From Candidatus Woesearchaeota archaeon (GTDB taxonomy: Archaea > Nanobdellota > Nanobdellia > Woesearchaeales > JABIAG01), in the NCBI GenBank assembly GCA_019323235.1, contig JAHWHN010000072.1:1-27352 (forward strand): DNA of 27,352 nt. Reading direction: 5' to 3'. Of this stretch, positions 1 through 8,185 are shown piece after piece (the first letter of the stretch is position 1; every line of letters starts with the position of its first letter). A program made the translations under genes and the position numbers. A model generated the notes under the pieces. That model worked only from the letters and a program-made list of their open reading frames with translations, was not told the origin of the DNA and searched no databases.

Positions 1-261
1 TGTCTAAATGATTGTACTGCTGCTGCTTGTGGTGATACTTCTGTTCAAGCAGGAGTAGAAGAGTGTGATGACGGTAATTTAATTCAAACTGATTCTTGTC
101 TAAATGATTGTACTGCTGCTGCTTGTGGTGATACTTATGTTCAAGCAGGAGTAGAAGAGTGTGATGACGGTAATTTAATTCAAACTGATTCTTGTTTAAA
201 TGATTGTACTGCTGCTTCATGTGGTGATACTTATGTTCAAGCAGGAGTAGAAGATTGTGAT
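1..261 (+). repeat. 96-bp near-identical tandem coding repeats
   Basis: Units begin at 1, 97 and 193, a period of exactly 96 bp or 32 codons. Units 1 and 2 differ by one base (tct versus tat codon near position 43). The third unit diverges after about base 255. Each encodes C-G-D-T-x-V-Q-A-G-V-E-E-C-D-D-G-N followed by a CLNDC turn, which matches the Myxococcus Cys-rich / DUF4215 repeat pattern. The array runs off the left edge, so the copy number is unknown. Confidence 0.92.
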
Positions 262-3200
262 GGAGGAGATTGTTGTGATGGTTCTTGTTCTTTTAGGTTA
301 TCCACTTTCGAATGTAGAGCAGCAGCAGGAGATTGTGATGTGGCCGAAACTTGTACAGGTGCAAGTGCAACATGCCCAATTGATGTTTTCAAATCAAGTG
401 GTACAGTATGTCGTTCATCCAGTGAATCTTGTGATCCTCAAGAAGTATGTGATGGTTTAAGTATATCATGTCCTTCAGACACTAATAATTGTGGTGGAGG
501 CGGCAGTAAAAAAGATTGTACTATCGAAACAGATGATGGAAGCGAAAGAATTAATCACGATTATACCAAAGATCCATTAATAATCAATGGAGATTGTAAA
601 AGTTGTACTTGTAATGATGGAACAACTAATTGTGTAGATAGCACTAGTCCAGAATGTCCTTCAGTATGTGAATCACCAAGAATTGAATGTGATGGAGTTT
701 GTTGTAATGAAGGAGAAGAATGTTATAATAATGAATGTTCTAATTGTGCTAGTTATGAAAATGACGACATTACATTCTATGATTGTGATGAAATTGAAGG
801 ATCTCAAAATATTTATTATGAAATTATTGAAGATGGTGAAGTAATTGATCAAAGTTTAAAAATAAATAACGGTGAGAATTGTAAAGAAAACTCAATCACT
901 TCTAAGAATATTGGTTACACCACAACATCAGGAACTGTTGCATGTGCTGAATTTGAAAAGATATGTTATTATTGTTCAGATTATAATTGTCCAACTGGAC
1001 AAATATATAATGCTGATTTAGAAAAATGTGTTGATGATTGTCCAGAAGGACAATATTATGATGAAAGTTTAAATACTTGTGTAGAGGGTTGTAAAGAAGG
1101 AAATACTTGTACTGTTGAAACTTGTCCAAGTTTTAATTTCTTCGGATATACTTTAGAAATTTCTTTTGCTTGTGAAACTCAACAAGGAGTTTATGATGAT
1201 GAATGTAATTGTTGCCCACGTGGAGAATTTTATGATTCTGAATTAGGAATTTGTAGAGAAGAATGTTCAGATAGTGAAGAATACAATGTTGAAACTGGTA
1301 AATGTGAAAGTTGTGTTGAAGGTGCAGCTTGTGAAACAGAAAAATGTTACACATTTTTAGGATTCACAATATATTGTGTAACTGTTGAAGGTTCTAATAT
1401 TATTGAAAACGGAGAATGTGTTTGTCAAACAGATTGTGTTGCCCCTAAATTTTATAATCCAAGTGGAGAATGTGTTGAATGTGATGATGATTCTCACATA
1501 ATGAAATGTGTTGGAACTAAAATAGAATTTTGTCAATATGGAGAAATACTATATTCAGAATGTGCTGGTAAAAAATGTACTGATTTGAAAACAGGAAAAA
1601 CTGTTGATTGTCAATATTGTGAAGAATACCAATATGTTGATGCAGAAGGTAACTCCGAACAAAAAGCAAGATGTAGTGCTTGTCCAGATAGACCACACCT
1701 ATATTTAGATAGTAATGGTAAATGTGTTTGTTCTCCAGGATACACTATGAATCAAGATGGATATTGTGTGGATGAAGATGAGTGTGATAAAGATGGAGAT
1801 GGAATTGATGGAAGATATCTAGGAGTAGATTGTGAAACACCATCTGATTGTAATGATGCTGATCCAAAAAAGCCAGATCAAACTAAACAATTAATTACTG
1901 ATGATTTTGGATGGTTAAGAAACACTGAATGTCCTAATGGAAGATCACAAGGTGAATCTTGGTGTGATAAAGATGGAATTACAATTTTAAGTTGTAAACA
2001 AGATGAATATGATTTATGTAGACTTTATGTCGATTCTCTAAATTGTGAAGAATTTAGAGGAGCTGGTTATGTTTGTGGTGATACTATTGAAACTGGTGGA
2101 ACGGCCACTAAAGCAAATTGTGTTAAAAAACAACCTCCAATTTATCCTCCGTTAACAACAACTTGTGGTAATGGTGTTGTTGATGATGGAGAACAATGTG
2201 ATGGTGATAAATCAACATGTGAAGATGAAGGATATTTTAAAGGCGGAGATATAAATTGCTTCCCACCAGGAAATATAAATCAATGTAAATGGAACAACAC
2301 TAATTGTAGTAATTGTGGAAATAATATTAAAGATGATGGTGAAGAGTGTGATAGTAATGACTTCGGCAATCAAGATTGTGAAACATTTAATAAAATAAAT
2401 GGTAATTTAAAATGTACTAATCAATGTAAAATTGAACTAAATTGTGAAGAACCAACTTGTAATAATGATGGAATAAAAGATCCTAATGAATTATGTGATG
2501 GTAATGATTTAAGAGGAAAAACTTGTGAAGACTTTGGTTTAATAAGTGGTGTTTTAAAATGTGCAGATTGTATATTTGATAAAAGTGAATGTTTAGAACC
2601 TAATGCATGTAACAATAATGGATTTATTGATCCAGGAGAACAGTGTGATGTATTCTTACCACCGAACACATTAACATGTCAACAACAAGGATTCTTATTC
2701 GGAAATGTATGGTGTGATAATGATTGTCAAATTGATGATAATTGTGGAAATAATCCTCCACCATGTAATAATGATGGAATATTAGACCCTGGAGAAATGT
2801 GTGACACTTTCCTACCTAATTGGGTTCCAAATTGTCAACAACAAGGATTCCAATTCGGAAATGTGTGGTGTAATAATTGTCAAATTGATGATGATTGTAA
2901 CAATATAAAATGTAATAATAATGGAAACATTGATCCAGGAGAACAGTGTGATGTATTACTACCACCTGGAACTTTAAATTGTCAACAACAAGGATTCCAA
3001 TTCGGAAATGTATGGTGTGATAATAAATGTAGAATTGAAGATAATTGTGGAAATATTCCTCCACCATGTAATAATGATGGTATTCTAGATCCTGGAGAAC
3101 AATGTGATGTATTTTTACCACAAAGAACACCAACATGTCAACAAAGAGGATTCCAATTCGGAAACACTTGGTGTGATAATAGTTGTCAAATTGATGATAA

Positions 3201-5721
3201 TTGTAATAATAATGGATTTATTTGTGGAGATGGAATACAAGATCCCGGGGAACAGTGTGATGGAAATTTACCACAAGGAACATTGACATGTCAACAACAA
3301 GGATTTAGATTCGGAAACACTTGGTGTAATAACGATTGTCAAATTGATGATAATTGTGACAATAATGCTATTTGTGGTAATAATTTAATAGAAGGAAGAG
3401 AAGAATGTGATGGTAAATTACCATCTTGGATACCTACTTGTCAACAACAAGGATTCTTATTCGGAAACGTATGGTGTGATAATAATTGTAGAATTGATGA
3501 TAGCTGTAATAATGAATGTGGAGAAAGTTGTCAAGACTTAGGTTATGAATGTGGAACTGTAGAGTTATGCGGAGAATTGGTAGAGTGTGGAACTTGTGAT
3601 TTCGGACAAGTTTGTGAAAATAACATATGTATTGAGAATTGTGATTTATGTACAGAAGGAGATAGAAGATGTGCTTATGGAGATGTACAAGAATGTATCT
3701 CCGATAGTGGATGTACTACTTGGGTAACTATTGATGATTGTAATGATAATGATGTTTGTACAATAGATTCTTGTTCAAATGCACAATGTGAATATGAAAA
3801 TGTTGAAGATTGTGATAATGTATGTGTTGGAGAAGATTGTGGAAAGGTTGTTTGTGATGATTCAATTGAACAATTTAGTATGAAAAGATATGCAGGTGGT
3901 CAAGAAATATTATTAGAAGAAGGTAGAGTATTTATTTATGAACCTAGAGAGCTTGGATGTCTTAACAAAGATGTAAAATTGAGCTTTATGATACCAGGAA
4001 CATTTACTGATTATGAAGTTCATATTTGTAAAAATGGAATTTGTGAAAAAAGAAGAGCAGTTGAAGATGCTAAATTTTATTGTGATGAAGTTCTAACAGA
4101 CAGATTTAAAAGATCTGATTTATATGACCCAGATGATGCATTAAAAACTATAACACCAAAAAAATTCACTTCATTAATTAAATTTGTAAATATTGGTGAT
4201 AATTCATTAACATTTGGTAAAAACTTTGAAGGAGTTAAAGCAGAAATTGGATATTTGACAAACACTGTTCAACAACCAGAAAATGAGTTTATTAAAATTA
4301 TTGGACAACCTATTAAAATAAAATTATCTACTGATAATGAATTAAGTTTAGATGTTAAATTAAAATATAATAATATTGAAAATATTAAAGAAGATAGCTT
4401 AATGATTTATGCAAGAGTCAATAATAGATGGATTGGAATTGGTGGATTAGTTGATGATGAAAATAAAGAGATATCTGTTTCAATAAATAATTTTAATGAA
4501 TACTTTAGAGAAGATAATGAAGTTATTTTATCAATAATGGGAACTATGTGTGAAGATTGTAATGATAATAAATTACATAAAGTTTATTCTGATGAGGAAT
4601 CCAACGTAGCAGTTGTATTTGTTCATGGATTTAATGGAAATGTTTACTCATATGAAGATATGTATAATGAATTTGCACTAACTAGACAAAAATTAGATGT
4701 ATGGGCATATGAATATGAAACAATTTTCGATATTGATAAAATCTCAGATGATTTATTACAATTATCAGAAACTAACCTAAACACATATAGAGACATTATT
4801 TTTATAGGACATTCTTTAGGAGGATTAGTTATACAAAAAGCACTAGAAGAAGCAGAATACAAAAATTATATGTTTATTGATAATGTTAAAAGCGTATTAT
4901 TATTAGGATCACCAAACAAAGGTTTACCTTATATTAAAGAAACTTCACAATTAATAAATACAATAATTAATTCTGAATCCGTTGGTACTGTTTTTAATTT
5001 AAACAGCCCTACAATACAAGAATTAAAAGAAGGTATTAGAGAAATCAATAGAGTTTCTGGTGTGAAATATTTTGTTACTGCAGGAACTGAACCATATTAT
5101 GTTGAATTATTTGGATATAAATTAGACTCATCATATGTTTTAGGATTGGATGGAACTAATGATGGATTAGTATTAAGTAAAGATGCGAGAAATGTTGGTG
5201 GAGAAGAAGTAAATAACATGTGTGAAAATTATTGGGAATTTAGATTAACACATTCCGAATTAGATGATAATGTTTTATCAAGAGATTTAATGAAACAAAT
5301 TATTTCAAAAGAAGCTGAACTGGGAGACGGATTCGGATTAAGTAAAAGAATTAGTGTAAATCTTAATGATTGTAGTTCAGGAGATGTTCTTTACATAACA
5401 GGATTACCATATACCACTTATGAAAATGAATGTGTTGAAAAATTCGCAAAAAGCTATGGAAGTTTATTTGATAGATATGCAAAATTATTTAGTATTTTAT
5501 TATGGTTAATACTTTTATCAATTGTATTAATAAGTACTTATTTAGTCATTAGACATAATTACAAAAAAACAAATGCTGGATCATCAGAAGCAAATAAAGT
5601 AAGAAAAACTACTTCATTAAATGAGAAAGAACAAGAGTTAGTTAAAGATATTCATAAATTAGATGAAAATATTAAAAATCTTGATAAAAAATATAAAAAT
5701 CTAAGAAGAAAACTTAAATAA
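1..5721 (+). CDS. Giant Cys-repeat surface protein with C-terminal alpha/beta-hydrolase and membrane anchor (5' partial)
   Basis: The frame is open from base 1, so the start and any signal peptide lie outside the window; at least 1906 residues are encoded. Order of parts by base position: 32-residue Cys repeats of the myxobacterial Cys-rich type (1-261); a disintegrin-like stretch CDVAETCTG..ATCP (about 330-480); a Gly-Ser linker near 495; mixed Cys-rich modules, one EGF-like (about 1720-1770) and one Ca-binding DKDGDGIDG (about 1786-1810); nine GEQCD-type repeats (about 2161-3513); a Cys-poor beta-rich region (about 3880-4550); an alpha/beta-hydrolase domain (about 4600-5380) with HGFNG, nucleophile elbow GHSLGG (Ser codon 4813-4815), likely Asp codon 5161-5163 and His codon 5251-5253; a membrane helix (5485-5550); and a Lys/Glu-rich coiled coil to the end. 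The predicted topology is outside the cell with a short cytoplasmic tail. The triad is intact, suggesting a lipase-, esterase- or transacylase-like activity; the substrate is unknown. Confidence 0.9.
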   Translation, partial: CLNDCTAAACGDTSVQAGVEECDDGNLIQTDSCLNDCTAAACGDTYVQAGVEECDDGNLIQTDSCLNDCTAASCGDTYVQAGVEDCDGGDCCDGSCSFRLSTFECRAAAGDCDVAETCTGASATCPIDVFKSSGTVCRSSSESCDPQEVCDGLSISCPSDTNNCGGGGSKKDCTIETDDGSERINHDYTKDPLIINGDCKSCTCNDGTTNCVDSTSPECPSVCESPRIECDGVCCNEGEECYNNECSNCASYENDDITFYDCDEIEGSQNIYYEIIEDGEVIDQSLKINNGENCKENSITSKNIGYTTTSGTVACAEFEKICYYCSDYNCPTGQIYNADLEKCVDDCPEGQYYDESLNTCVEGCKEGNTCTVETCPSFNFFGYTLEISFACETQQGVYDDECNCCPRGEFYDSELGICREECSDSEEYNVETGKCESCVEGAACETEKCYTFLGFTIYCVTVEGSNIIENGECVCQTDCVAPKFYNPSGECVECDDDSHIMKCVGTKIEFCQYGEILYSECAGKKCTDLKTGKTVDCQYCEEYQYVDAEGNSEQKARCSACPDRPHLYLDSNGKCVCSPGYTMNQDGYCVDEDECDKDGDGIDGRYLGVDCETPSDCNDADPKKPDQTKQLITDDFGWLRNTECPNGRSQGESWCDKDGITILSCKQDEYDLCRLYVDSLNCEEFRGAGYVCGDTIETGGTATKANCVKKQPPIYPPLTTTCGNGVVDDGEQCDGDKSTCEDEGYFKGGDINCFPPGNINQCKWNNTNCSNCGNNIKDDGEECDSNDFGNQDCETFNKINGNLKCTNQCKIELNCEEPTCNNDGIKDPNELCDGNDLRGKTCEDFGLISGVLKCADCIFDKSECLEPNACNNNGFIDPGEQCDVFLPPNTLTCQQQGFLFGNVWCDNDCQIDDNCGNNPPPCNNDGILDPGEMCDTFLPNWVPNCQQQGFQFGNVWCNNCQIDDDCNNIKCNNNGNIDPGEQCDVLLPPGTLNCQQQGFQFGNVWCDNKCRIEDNCGNIPPPCNNDGILDPGEQCDVFLPQRTPTCQQRGFQFGNTWCDNSCQIDDNCNNNGFICGDGIQDPGEQCDGNLPQGTLTCQQQGFRFGNTWCNNDCQIDDNCDNNAICGNNLIEGREECDGKLPSWIPTCQQQGFLFGNVWCDNNCRIDDSCNNECGESCQDLGYECGTVELCGELVECGTCDFGQVCENNICIENCDLCTEGDRRCAYGDVQECISDSGCTTWVTIDDCNDNDVCTIDSCSNAQCEYENVEDCDNVCVGEDCGKVVCDDSIEQFSMKRYAGGQEILLEEGRVFIYEPRELGCLNKDVKLSFMIPGTFTDYEVHICKNGICEKRRAVEDAKFYCDEVLTDRFKRSDLYDPDDALKTITPKKFTSLIKFVNIGDNSLTFGKNFEGVKAEIGYLTNTVQQPENEFIKIIGQPIKIKLSTDNELSLDVKLKYNNIENIKEDSLMIYARVNNRWIGIGGLVDDENKEISVSINNFNEYFREDNEVILSIMGTMCEDCNDNKLHKVYSDEESNVAVVFVHGFNGNVYSYEDMYNEFALTRQKLDVWAYEYETIFDIDKISDDLLQLSETNLNTYRDIIFIGHSLGGLVIQKALEEAEYKNYMFIDNVKSVLLLGSPNKGLPYIKETSQLINTIINSESVGTVFNLNSPTIQELKEGIREINRVSGVKYFVTAGTEPYYVELFGYKLDSSYVLGLDGTNDGLVLSKDARNVGGEEVNNMCENYWEFRLTHSELDDNVLSRDLMKQIISKEAELGDGFGLSKRISVNLNDCSSGDVLYITGLPYTTYENECVEKFAKSYGSLFDRYAKLFSILLWLILLSIVLISTYLVIRHNYKKTNAGSSEANKVRKTTSLNEKEQELVKDIHKLDENIKNLDKKYKNLRRKLK
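2608..3513 (+). repeat. Six tandem 49-52-residue Cys repeats
   Basis: Copies start at the Cys codons 2608, 2764, 2911, 3067, 3223 and 3373 (spacings 156, 147, 156, 156 and 150 bp). Each carries a DPGEQCD-like motif (GREECD in the last), then TCQQQGF, FGN, WC and IDDNC elements. Three more diverged copies precede them (about 2161-2600). They are conserved at DNA as well as protein level, which suggests internal duplication. Confidence 0.9.
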
Positions 5722-5733
5722 TTTTTATTTTTT
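5722..5733 (+). terminator. T-rich terminator after the giant surface gene
   Basis: TTTTTATTTTTT directly follows the stop codon of the giant gene. Archaeal RNA polymerase commonly terminates in such T-runs without a stable hairpin. Confidence 0.5.
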
Positions 5734-5811
5734 AAATTCTACCTTGTAAATTAAATATAAAAAGAATATACTAAAGGTTTAAATATTAGTTTTATATTTT
5801 TAGAAGTATGG

Positions 5812-5819
5812 TTATAAAT
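5812..5819 (+). promoter_or_regulatory. Candidate TATA box of the zinc-protein transcript
   Basis: GTTATAAAT lies about 25-30 bp before the 5' end of the structured leader. A second candidate, TTTAAATA at 5778-5785, would start the transcript near 5808. The order TATA, hairpin, Shine-Dalgarno, ATG fits one leader transcript. Confidence 0.4.
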
Positions 5820-5849
5820 CACTTAAATAAAATGTGTAATTTATATGTT

Positions 5850-5930
5850 AAGAGATTTATTTCCATTAACCTGTTTTGTTAAGAAAAAACAAACCCAACT
5901 TAACGGACAGGAGAAATAAAATAAATTCTG
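5850..5930 (+). ncRNA. Structured leader RNA or small RNA upstream of the zinc protein
   Basis: CCTGTTTTGTTAAG (5870-5883) pairs with CTTAACGGACAGG (5899-5911) over 13 bp, including two G-U pairs and one bulged T, closing a 15-nt A/C-rich loop. An outer AT helix pairs AGAGATTTATTT (5851-5862) with AAATAAATTCT (about 5919-5929), with one bulged G. A further GTTAAG (5937-5942) could compete for the CTTAAC strand. The structure ends about 20 nt before the Shine-Dalgarno. It matches no RNA family I recognise. It could be a cis-regulatory leader or an independent small RNA. Confidence 0.5.
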
Positions 5931-5951
5931 GGTGATGTTAAGTTGTAAACT

Positions 5952-5959
5952 GAGGAGGT
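5952..5959 (+). promoter_or_regulatory. Strong Shine-Dalgarno GAGGAGGT
   Basis: GAGGAGGT sits 6 nt before the ATG at 5966. It is one of the strongest ribosome sites in a window where several genes look leaderless, and it fixes the start of the zinc protein. Confidence 0.75.
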
Positions 5960-5965
5960 AGTCTA

Positions 5966-6289
5966 ATGACTAATAAAAAAGAAATATGGGAAAAAACATG
6001 TACAATATGTGGTGAGGCCGTTACAAATCCAATTTGTAAAGATTGTGTTAGCGAACATTTAATTGAATGGTTTAGAGAAGTTGATCCTTGTTTCTTAGAT
6101 AAGATTTATGATTCCTCCGTCATTTTCGAAGATTTAAGTTCAATTTCAAAATGTATTAAATGTGGTAAAGAAATGACTGTATGTAAACATTGCTTCACTA
6201 AAGAAGTACATGAAGAATTAATGAATCATTACCCAAAAATGGAAGAAGACTTCATGAGAATGTTTAATTACGAAATATATAGCTGGTAA
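5966..6289 (+). CDS. Small protein with two four-Cys zinc sites
   Basis: The product has 107 residues, is soluble, and has no signal peptide. Two CxxC-CxxC clusters stand out: C12/C15 with C24/C27, and C63/C66 with C73/C76, each able to hold one zinc ion. Between them is an acidic, hydrophobic helical stretch (about 31-60), and the C-terminus is helical and acidic (about 79-107). The double zinc-knuckle layout suggests a nucleic-acid- or protein-binding adaptor, but I do not recognise the family and assign no function. It stands alone between the giant gene and the convergent Fe-S operon, behind an unusually structured leader and a strong Shine-Dalgarno, so its expression may be controlled after transcription begins. 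Confidence 0.85.
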   Translation: MTNKKEIWEKTCTICGEAVTNPICKDCVSEHLIEWFREVDPCFLDKIYDSSVIFEDLSSISKCIKCGKEMTVCKHCFTKEVHEELMNHYPKMEEDFMRMFNYEIYSW

Positions 6290-6308
6290 AAAAATAAATT
6301 TATTTTTT
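6289..6308. terminator. Bidirectional AT hairpin terminator
   Basis: AAAAAATAAATTTATTTTTT is a perfect 10+10 inverted repeat between the zinc-protein stop and the iscU stop. T-runs on both strands suit termination of both convergent genes. It overlaps the last codons of iscU. Confidence 0.55.
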
Positions 6309-6671
6309 ATTTTTTTTATAATCTTCAATAGCTTTTTTCAAAGCATCTAATGCTAATAAAGAACAATGAATTTTTTCAGGAGGTAATTCTCCAAATTTTG
6401 CAATAACATCTTCTTTTTTGATTTTTAAAGCTTCATCTATTTTTTTGTTTAATGCTAACTCACAAACAACATCAGAAGTTGAAATAGCAGCCACACAACC
6501 AAATGTTTTAACTTTAACATCTTTAATAATATTATTTTTAATTTCAAGTTGAATTTCCATTACGTCACCACAAACAGGATTGCCAACTTTGCCTTTAGCA
6601 TTTGGTTTATCTAATTCTCCCAAATACTTTGGATTTTTAAACCGTTCAATGACTTTATCAGTATATTTCAT
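6300..6671 (-). CDS. iscU: IscU-type Fe-S cluster assembly scaffold
   Basis: The product has 123 residues, close to the usual length of the NifU-N/IscU family. The cluster ligands are present: C34 with D36 in NPVCGD, C59 in TFGC, and H102-C103 in KIHCS. The residues before HC read LPPEK where E. coli IscU has the LPPVK site bound by the HscA chaperone, so that interaction may differ or be absent. In the cell the scaffold builds a [2Fe-2S] cluster using sulfur from IscS and hands it to apoproteins. It is the last gene of the leftward operon, 12 nt after iscS, with a weak AAGGA ribosome site. Confidence 0.95.
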   Translation of the reverse strand: MKYTDKVIERFKNPKYLGELDKPNAKGKVGNPVCGDVMEIQLEIKNNIIKDVKVKTFGCVAAISTSDVVCELALNKKIDEALKIKKEDVIAKFGELPPEKIHCSLLALDALKKAIEDYKKNKK

Positions 6672-6683
6672 AATTTTTCCTTT

Positions 6684-7799
6684 TTATAAAGCACTAATAT
6701 TTCTTAATCTATTAACAATTTCAACTATTTTTTCTATGGTATAATTTACTTCTTTTTTAGTGTTTTCTTTTGAAAATGTAAATCTAATACTTCCATGAGC
6801 TGTTTCATGATCTTTACCCATAGCTAATAAAACTCTGGAAGCCTTCAAATATCTTGAAGAACAAGCAGAACCCGTTGATACATAAATACCTTCCATATCT
6901 AAACTCATTAAAATTGCCTCTCCTTCAATTCTTTTAAAGGAAATGTTTGCATTATTACATAATCTTTTATCTCTAGAACCATTTAATACAACATCTTCTA
7001 CTTTCTTTTCTATTTCACTAATAAAGTAATCTCTTAATTCTTTTATTTTTTCAGATGGATATTCTAATTCAAGTGCTTTTTTAAATCCAACAATACCTGG
7101 AACATTTTCAGTACCAGACCTTATATTTTTCTCTTGGCCACCACCATATAATAAAGGTTTTAACTTAATTCCTTTTTTAACATATAAAGCCCCAATTCCC
7201 TTTGGACCATGTATTTTATGAGCTGAGAACGATGCCATAGATAAATTAAATTCTTTCATGTCCAATTTTAATTTTTTTAAGGACTGAACACAATCAGAAT
7301 GGAACAAAACATTGTTTTTTTTGCATATAAGACCAATTTCTTTTAAATCTTGAATAGTACCCATTTCATTATTTCCATGTATGATTGAAACAAGTTTGGT
7401 ATTTTTCTTTATTGATGATTTTAATTCATTTAAATCTACAAATCCTTCATTATCTACTTTTAAATAAGTTACTTCAACCCCTTTAGATTCCAACTCTTTT
7501 GCTTTTTCATAAACACAAGGGTGTTCTATAATTGTTGTTATTAGATGATCTCCTTTTTCTAAAAAATTTAAAGCTAAATTATTTGATTCAGTACCACAAG
7601 ATGTGAAAATTATTTCATCTGGAGAACAATTAATCTCTTTTGCTAAAACATTTCTTGAATCATCCATTAATTGTAAAGCTTCATGACCTTTTTCATGAAT
7701 AGAACTAGGATTACCATAAACTTCTGATAAAGCAGAATTCATTTCTTCAATTACTTCTTTATATACCTTAGTTGTAGCAGCATTATCTAAATATACCAT
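6684..7799 (-). CDS. iscS: Cysteine desulfurase (IscS/NifS family)
   Basis: The product has 371 residues and is a fold-type I PLP enzyme that takes sulfur from L-cysteine and passes it as persulfide to IscU. It begins MVYLDNAATT, the family's N-terminal motif. The PLP lysine is K195 in SAHK, and the catalytic loop Cys is C313 in STGSACSS, typical of group I desulfurases. I chose the ATG at 7799 over an in-frame start seven codons upstream because GAGGT lies 8 nt before it and family members start just before YLDNAATT. With this start it overlaps the regulator gene by 17 nt, implying translational coupling. Confidence 0.95.
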   Translation of the reverse strand: MVYLDNAATTKVYKEVIEEMNSALSEVYGNPSSIHEKGHEALQLMDDSRNVLAKEINCSPDEIIFTSCGTESNNLALNFLEKGDHLITTIIEHPCVYEKAKELESKGVEVTYLKVDNEGFVDLNELKSSIKKNTKLVSIIHGNNEMGTIQDLKEIGLICKKNNVLFHSDCVQSLKKLKLDMKEFNLSMASFSAHKIHGPKGIGALYVKKGIKLKPLLYGGGQEKNIRSGTENVPGIVGFKKALELEYPSEKIKELRDYFISEIEKKVEDVVLNGSRDKRLCNNANISFKRIEGEAILMSLDMEGIYVSTGSACSSRYLKASRVLLAMGKDHETAHGSIRFTFSKENTKKEVNYTIEKIVEIVNRLRNISAL

Positions 7800-8133
7800 T
7801 TTCACAAACCTCACAATCATCTGGCTTTAAATTGTTATTTTTATATATTCCACAAATATTTCTTGTTTTCTTCAAGTTTTTAATTAAATCTTGAATTTCT
7901 GAAACACAATTTTTGCCTGATATTATATTATCACAACAATTCTTTACAATATAACTATCTAGTTTAAAATTGTTTCCTCTTTTATCTGAAAAATATTGAG
8001 AAATTGCCGATTTTGTTAATTTTAGCTTAATTGCAATTTCACTTTTTTTAATCCCTTTTTTCAGCATCAAAAGTACTAATTCCCTTCTAATTGCGGGAAT
8101 TAAGTATTTTGACTCCAATTCTTGTGAAAACAT
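7783..8133 (-). CDS. Cys-rich HTH regulator of the Fe-S operon
   Basis: The product has 116 residues. The N-terminal half (about 10-52) is a helix-turn-helix: IPAIRREL, then a turn and recognition helix LTKSAISQYFSDKRG. It resembles the archaeal predicted-regulator group COG2522 (from memory). The C-terminal half carries six Cys (C66, C67, C76, C94, C107, C110), ending in CEVC, a good candidate for an Fe-S or metal site. It is the first gene of the operon, overlaps iscS, and faces a perfect palindrome in its own promoter. By analogy with bacterial IscR it may sense cluster supply and repress the operon. That is inference; IscR itself is a different family. Confidence 0.85.
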   Translation of the reverse strand: MFSQELESKYLIPAIRRELVLLMLKKGIKKSEIAIKLKLTKSAISQYFSDKRGNNFKLDSYIVKNCCDNIISGKNCVSEIQDLIKNLKKTRNICGIYKNNNLKPDDCEVCENGIFR

Positions 8134-8140
8134 ACAAAAA

Positions 8141-8155
8141 ATTAACGCTGTTAAT
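8141..8155. promoter_or_regulatory. Palindromic operator of the Fe-S operon
   Basis: ATTAACGCTGTTAAT is a perfect 6-3-6 inverted repeat, 7 bp before the regulator ATG and directly next to its TATA box. A protein bound here would block the transcription start. The adjacent HTH regulator is the obvious candidate. Confidence 0.6.
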
Positions 8156-8163
8156 TATTTAAA
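8156..8163 (-). promoter_or_regulatory. TATA box of the regulator-iscS-iscU operon
   Basis: On the minus strand this reads TTTAAATA, the archaeal consensus. Its centre is about 27 bp from the ATG at 8133, so transcription would start at or very near the start codon, giving a leaderless message. A second box lies at about 8173-8180. Confidence 0.55.
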
Positions 8164-8185
8164 GATTTTCTTTTTAAATAAAAAG

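Noticed and set aside
257..460. Overlapping frame at 257-460 and antisense frames inside the giant gene (902-1354, 2421-3136)
   Set aside because: They lie within a clear coding region, show low-complexity composition and lack ribosome sites or recognisable domains.
5931..5955. GTGATG ... CTGA as a box C/D or L7Ae kink-turn before the zinc protein
   Set aside because: The C box is incomplete and the bases flanking the two boxes do not pair.
7799..7820. The longer iscS start at 7820
   Set aside because: It adds seven residues not typical of the family, while the ATG at 7799 has GAGGT at the right distance.
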